Positions 59,530 to 64,000 of a stretch of DNA of 64,000 nucleotides are shown here, piece after piece. This DNA is from Cucumis sativus (Eukaryota > Streptophyta > Magnoliopsida > Cucurbitales > Cucurbitaceae). The position numbers were made by a program, and so were the translations under genes. Each line of letters starts with the position of its first letter. Position 1 is the first letter of the stretch. Location of the stretch: contig NC_026660.2 of the NCBI RefSeq assembly GCF_000004075.3, positions 5,766,001 to 5,830,000 of the forward strand, read 5' to 3'. The notes under the pieces are model-generated. The model had not been told where the DNA came from, did no database searches, and saw nothing but the letters and a program-made list of their open reading frames with translations.

Positions 59530-62500
59530 TACGCCCGTTTTACTGCTATCTTATCATTTTTGGCCCGAGTTCTTGTTTTACTTTCTCTCGGAATTATCTT
59601 TCGCGACGTCATTATGTTTCTACGGTTACTGCTCTATTCTCTATTTCGTTTGATTATATAATTGACCGCACGAGTTGCTTCTCTTTTTAATTCGTTTCAG
59701 AATGTATTGTATAATTTAAGCAAATTTGTCGACCTTCTCTAGGAACTATATTCCATCGTTCCTTTATATCCCTTCTCTCCAATCACTGCAATAATTTCAT
59801 CAGAATTCCACGAGTTAGTGCCTTTTATCTTACCTGGAAAATTCATGTTATAGAAAAAATTGATCATGTCCTTTTAGAGAAATATTTGATAGAAAAATCA
59901 GAATGATAGTTTTTTTCCCTTCTATCAAACATTAGATCGCTTGTTATCAATATTACAACTATAATTTAGAAATGTTGTTCACCCGAGTTAAATTTGATGT
60001 TTTCATATATACTTAGGCTCTCGGTTTGGTTAGATGTGCAGCTCAAGAAACATGCGGAAACCTTTGCAAACGGCATTAGTTCTTATATTACAATTCGCCT
60101 TATCACTTCCCATAATGTGTTATAGACCAGCAGTCCACTCAAGCTGCTATCTTATTGGTTGTAGAGCTCTGGCAAGTCTTCGGTGTTGGAGAGCGTTGTT
60201 GGAAAAGACTTTTTACCTCGGGGAGCTGGTAAATTTCTGCTGTCATTATCTCCTTTTTGATGACTGTCTTTTTCATTTGAAGGGTGCATCGTGAACTTGC
60301 AAAGTACTTCAGAATAGATTTTTTTTGCCTTGTTGTTCATCGTTGGCCCTGGCTTTTGTCATGTAGAACATTTGACGTTTGTAAAAATCAGTAGCTGAAA
60401 GAAAAGTGATTTTTTCAAACTATAAGCTTTCAGAAGTTTCTCTTTAAAAGGGGATGCAACGTCTTAAAATAACAGACCTTGCCACTCTCGGTAATTACAA
60501 GCTGAACGGTCAACTTCTAAAAGTTGTAATTTAGGCATCTCACTCCTGGTAATTTGTATTGTATTTCATGTCAGCTCTACCCATGTTTATTAATTACAAG
60601 CTGAACTCGGGAAGCAGACGAATGAACCTTGTCAGGCAGTTGTTTTCCAATAGTTACACAAAATATGCAATATTATTAGCAAATTTTATTCTCTCCCTTA
60701 TGTCCACACTCTTTGGAATTTGAAATAAGATACTGATATGTTGTTTGCAGGGATTGTCACCCGACGCCCTCTTGTTTTGCAGCTTCATAGAATCGACGAT
60801 GGAAAAGAATATGGAGAGTTCATGCATCTCCCTAGGAAAAAATTTACTGATTTTGGTACTTGTTTTCATACATATTTTCGCAACTATTGAATGTTTATTT
60901 GTTGATTAATTCATCTCTACTCGTTACTCATGTAGCCGCCCTGAGACAGGAGATCTCAGACGAGACTGATAGAGAGACGGGGCGCAGTAAACAAATTTCA
61001 AGTGTTCCAATCCATCTCAGTATCTACTCTCCCAATGGTTAGATATTTTCTCTGGTTAAGCAGCTTCTGTTGCTTTTGTTGTAGGGATACTCTTGATGAT
61101 GCTGAGTAGATAATATAAGATTTTAATTTCTATATCTAATTTCGACCAAATTCTTCTTCACTATTTTTTATTTTGACAAGTACCCTGAGTCTAGAATTAG
61201 GTAGTAAAGTTGATTTGGTTCACTAGTTAGTTAGCGGTCTAATTATGAGAACACGAATGATCAAAGAAAGAAATAAGTTCAATTGCTTATCCTAGAAGGA
61301 GGATTGCCAACGGACAAAGAGAAAGGAAGTTACAATTCCAGAGTGGAGTTTTGAGTTAGATTTTTCTCAATATTTTTATAAGTTACAAACAATTGACCTA
61401 TAAGGTACATGTTTAATTTCACTTGGTCTTGTTAGGTTTTTTGAAAAGTGCATTTTTTTTTTATTGATCTATAGCATTTTTGCAAAGTTGAAGAAAACCT
61501 TTTATGTCAATTTGATGCGGTTGTATTTCTACTATGAATACGCATTGCGGTATAATTTGGATGTGGTCTTTTTTTATTATTACAACATTTCCTTGTTTTA
61601 TATTGATAGGTTGTATTTATATTATGAAAAATTCCTATCAACTTACTTTCTCGAAATTTTATTTTCCAGTTTTCTTATGGAGTTTTAATTACAGTGGTTA
61701 ATTGTTATTTTATTTTAATTGCAGTCGTTAACTTGACACTCATCGATCTTCCTGGGCTGACAAAAGTAGCTGTTGGTTAGTTAGAACTTCTCAATTATTG
61801 TTTATAATTAATCCAAGTTCTCAACTCCATTTATCTTCTTATAAGCTATTTATGATGACTGAACAAAAAAAACTGCATGAATTGCAAATTTGAGTGAGAA
61901 GATGCATTGACTTTAATATGTAGAGGGCCAATCTGAAAGCATTGTTCAAGATATAGAGAACATGGTTCGATCCTTCATAGAAAAGGTAATTGTCAGAGTA
62001 TATAATTTAATATGGGGCTCCCTTTTAATATAATAGTATTACGTAAATGGTGCTGTTGCGTTTTTCTGAATTTTTTTTGTTTTTTTTAATTGAAAATGTT
62101 AGTCTGATAATTAACCTGGTTTGCAATATCTTGTTACAGACTAATTGTTTCAGTTTGTGGCATATAACTGTTTGACTTATGTGCGACGTGTAACTGTTTC
62201 ACTTATGTGTGACATATCTCTTGTTACAGCCTAATTGCATCATTCTGGCCATTTCTCCAGCAAACCAGGATCTTGCGACATCTGATGCAATTAAAATTTC
62301 TCGTGAAGTAGATCCAAAAGGTGAGACAGAAACAAGATTCTTTTGGATTATGTAAAATGAATGTGTGCCTACCTTTACATTAAGCATGCATGACTTGATC
62401 CATTGTTCTTTTGTTTGACCTCGGATTAGTTTTAAAAATTAGAATCTTTATATATGGCATTATCTACCTTGACTATGTTTTGATCAATTACACGTGACTT

Positions 62501-63608
62501 GAGCCAAAGAGTAATCGTCTTCTTCTTCTTTTTGTTTTTTCTTTCTTTCTGTGAATTGAACTAGTTTTAGAAATCAGAGATGTTTTTTTAATTCTTACCC
62601 TCTATGCATCTACCAGTGAAATTGTATATAGGTTTTTATTTTAATTGCTTGTTGGACTTTGTTTAGAGTTTTGTCCAGACTCTTTCCTTTTACTCTATAT
62701 ATTTTAATGAAAAACTAGAAGAATTCATAAAGGGAAGAGAGAGAAAAAAATAAGGAAGGCCCAAGGCAAGAGGAGCCATAAAAACAAAGAACAAAGGTTC
62801 TTTGCATCTTAGTTTGAGATAAAGGTAGTTTCCTTATACACGAGCTGGGTTGAATATGAAGGGATAAGAAACGTCAATTGGTCAATTTTGAAAGTGGTCG
62901 AATATAAAAGAACTCATTTACACTTTGGTCATTGTTGGCCTTGGAACTGATACCAACTATAATGAATGGTCAGAGCCCTTGTTATTGGTAATTTTTCCTA
63001 CACGTATCTTGGCTTCCTTCCTGGGAAAAATTCTTGGTGTTTATCATTTTGGTATTGATCTCATGGAGAAGATCGGACAACGGCTTTCCCTCTTGAAAAA
63101 TTGTATTTTTATTTTTACAGAGGTAGGTTTACTCTCATCCAGTGGCAGATCTAAGATCGTCATTTTTTCCAACTTAAAATTTAAGACTTTAAATAATGAC
63201 GGGATATGGGATTGGACAACCACATGGATGGAGTTGTTTGGTAGAAGAAGAGCAATGCAGTTACATTGGACCTCGATGACAAGATCTTTTTGTTTACTTG
63301 CTAGGTCTTCATTAAAGCCCATTTTTGTAGTTTGTTGCCATTCTCTCCATTTTTGTGGGCTTATGTTTTTTGTATGCTCTTGTTTTCTATCATTTTCTTC
63401 TCAATGAAAGTCTGATATCTCATAAGAAAAGAAAATAAATAAAAGATTGAAGCTATTTGGAATTGGCTTGAAGGTATTTTGTTTTGCGGTCAACTATATT
63501 TTCCCCTTTTTTGTCCTAGTTCATGAAATTATTAAACTTTCAGGTGAGAGGACATTTGGAGTTCTGACGAAAATCGATCTTATGGACCAAGGGACAAATG
63601 CAGTTGAT
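59358..63608 (+). CDS. DRP1: Dynamin-related protein 1 (DRP1A/B-like), partial
   Basis: Eight exons are inside the window: 59358-59486, 60165-60228, 60751-60855, 60936-61037, 61725-61775, 61924-61985, 62230-62320 and 63544-63608. They encode the first 223 residues; the gene continues past the right edge. The start is [20 protein letters not shown]. The GTPase motifs are present: G1 spans the first intron ([21 protein letters not shown]), then [17 protein letters not shown]3 [12 protein letters not shown] and G4 [12 protein letters not shown]1 proteins (phragmoplastins) polymerise on membranes at the cell plate and in clathrin endocytosis. The residues [16 protein letters not shown] place it nearer DRP1A/B than DRP1C/E. 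Intron 7 (62321-63543) contains a LINE fragment. An overlapping upstream ORF starts at 59236. Confidence 0.95.
62900..63410 (+). mobile_element. LINE reverse-transcriptase fragment in DRP1 intron 7
   Basis: Plus-strand frames read [11 protein letters not shown] and, shifted, [14 protein letters not shown] followed by [11 protein letters not shown]. This is the order of the YLG.PLG..., I.KI..RL..WK and L..GGR..LI landmarks near the end of plant LINE reverse transcriptases. Frameshifts and stops show a dead copy, in the same direction as DRP1. Confidence 0.55.
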
Positions 63609-64000
63609 GTACGTGTGGCGGCCTAAAGTTCCAGTTGCAACTTGTCTATTGCAGTATCTTGTTTAATATGTCTATTACAGATATTCACATCAATGCTTGT
63701 TGGTTGAAAAAGGTCTTGATAATGTTCTAACTTTTTTGTCTACAACGGCTGCCCTGAAGTTAGATCAATTTCACCCACCCAATAATCAAACTCATTCAGA
63801 TCAAGATTTAGTACTAGCTGAAACAAAGGTGTAGAATCAAGTAGATATATGCCAGATTGTTCACCAAATTCATAGAGAACAAATAAAAATAAAAAGCTCC
63901 TCAAGAATGGGATTTTTCCATGAAGAACGGTTCTCTTATCGTTAAGATCCTCAGTGGGATTTTTCAACTATGCTTTCTCTTCTTTATATAGTACTTTTAT
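63609..64000 (+). other. DRP1 intron 8, partial
   Basis: Begins GAT|GTACGTG after residue 223. No feature was recognised before the window ends. Confidence 0.7.

Noticed and set aside
62925..63407. 160-codon open frame as a new gene
   Set aside because: Parts match LINE reverse-transcriptase landmarks, and it lies inside a DRP1 intron, so it is better explained as a transposon relic.
1..64000. Functional tRNA, rRNA or known plant microRNA precursors
   Set aside because: I compared by eye with common plant microRNA sequences and tRNA box motifs. Only a miR394 target and broken tRNA-like fragments were found. A covariance-model scan would be decisive.
1..64000. Intact LTR retrotransposon, DNA transposon or integrated virus
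   Set aside because: No paired long terminal repeats with gag/pol frames, no transposase and no viral genes could be read.
1..64000. CRISPR array or bacterial-type operon
   Set aside because: Repeats are microsatellites or single tandem duplications, and the genes are spliced eukaryotic genes.

Overview
This is a 64-kb piece of nuclear plant DNA. Genes have many short exons with GT-AG introns, intergenic DNA is strongly A/T-rich, and all recognisable proteins match flowering-plant families. The style of the genes and repeats suggests a eudicot, possibly a cucurbit; that placement is inference. No bacterial, organellar or intact viral sequence was seen. Exon models below were built by hand by joining conserved reading frames at splice sites with matching phase.

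Layout, left to right. An IQ67-domain (IQD) scaffold gene runs at 197-2688 (+). It is followed by about 10 kb of gene-poor, A/T-rich DNA with decayed repeats and two promoter- or leader-like islands (about 4.2-4.7 kb and 10.9-11.3 kb). An LCR/FBX6-type F-box gene at 12633-16551 (+) carries a miR394 target site. It converges on a tiny RAMP4/SERP gene at 17743-19556 (-). A decayed ABCF-type ATPase copy lies at 20593-21645 (-). A TRAPPC5/TRS31 gene follows at 23190-27125 (-), with a G/C-rich leader near 28.0-28.5 kb. An RRM RNA-binding protein gene is at 31792-33399 (+), an SDE2 gene at 36575-40056 (+), an RMF-like F-box gene at 40766-44781 (-), and a 23-exon ATX3/4/5-type H3K4 methyltransferase gene at 46358-55029 (-). 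A dynamin-related protein 1 gene starts at 59358 (+) and runs off the right edge.

The genes do not form a pathway. They are mostly single housekeeping or developmental regulators: cytoskeletal scaffolding (IQD), ubiquitin ligase adaptors (two F-box proteins), ER translocation and vesicle tethering (RAMP4, TRAPPC5), RNA binding (RRM), genome maintenance and splicing (SDE2), chromatin (ATX) and membrane scission at the cell plate (DRP1).

The less ordinary signals are regulatory or fossil. They are the miR394 site, a GC-AG intron in the ATX gene, a start codon isolated in its own exon in RAMP4, several possible upstream ORFs, two neighbouring G-quadruplex-capable tracts at 57.0-57.1 kb, three LINE fragments that all lie in introns in the sense direction of their hosts, three tRNA-derived SINE-like fragments, and a shared hairpin motif in two repeat relics. 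I found no convincing new multi-gene system.
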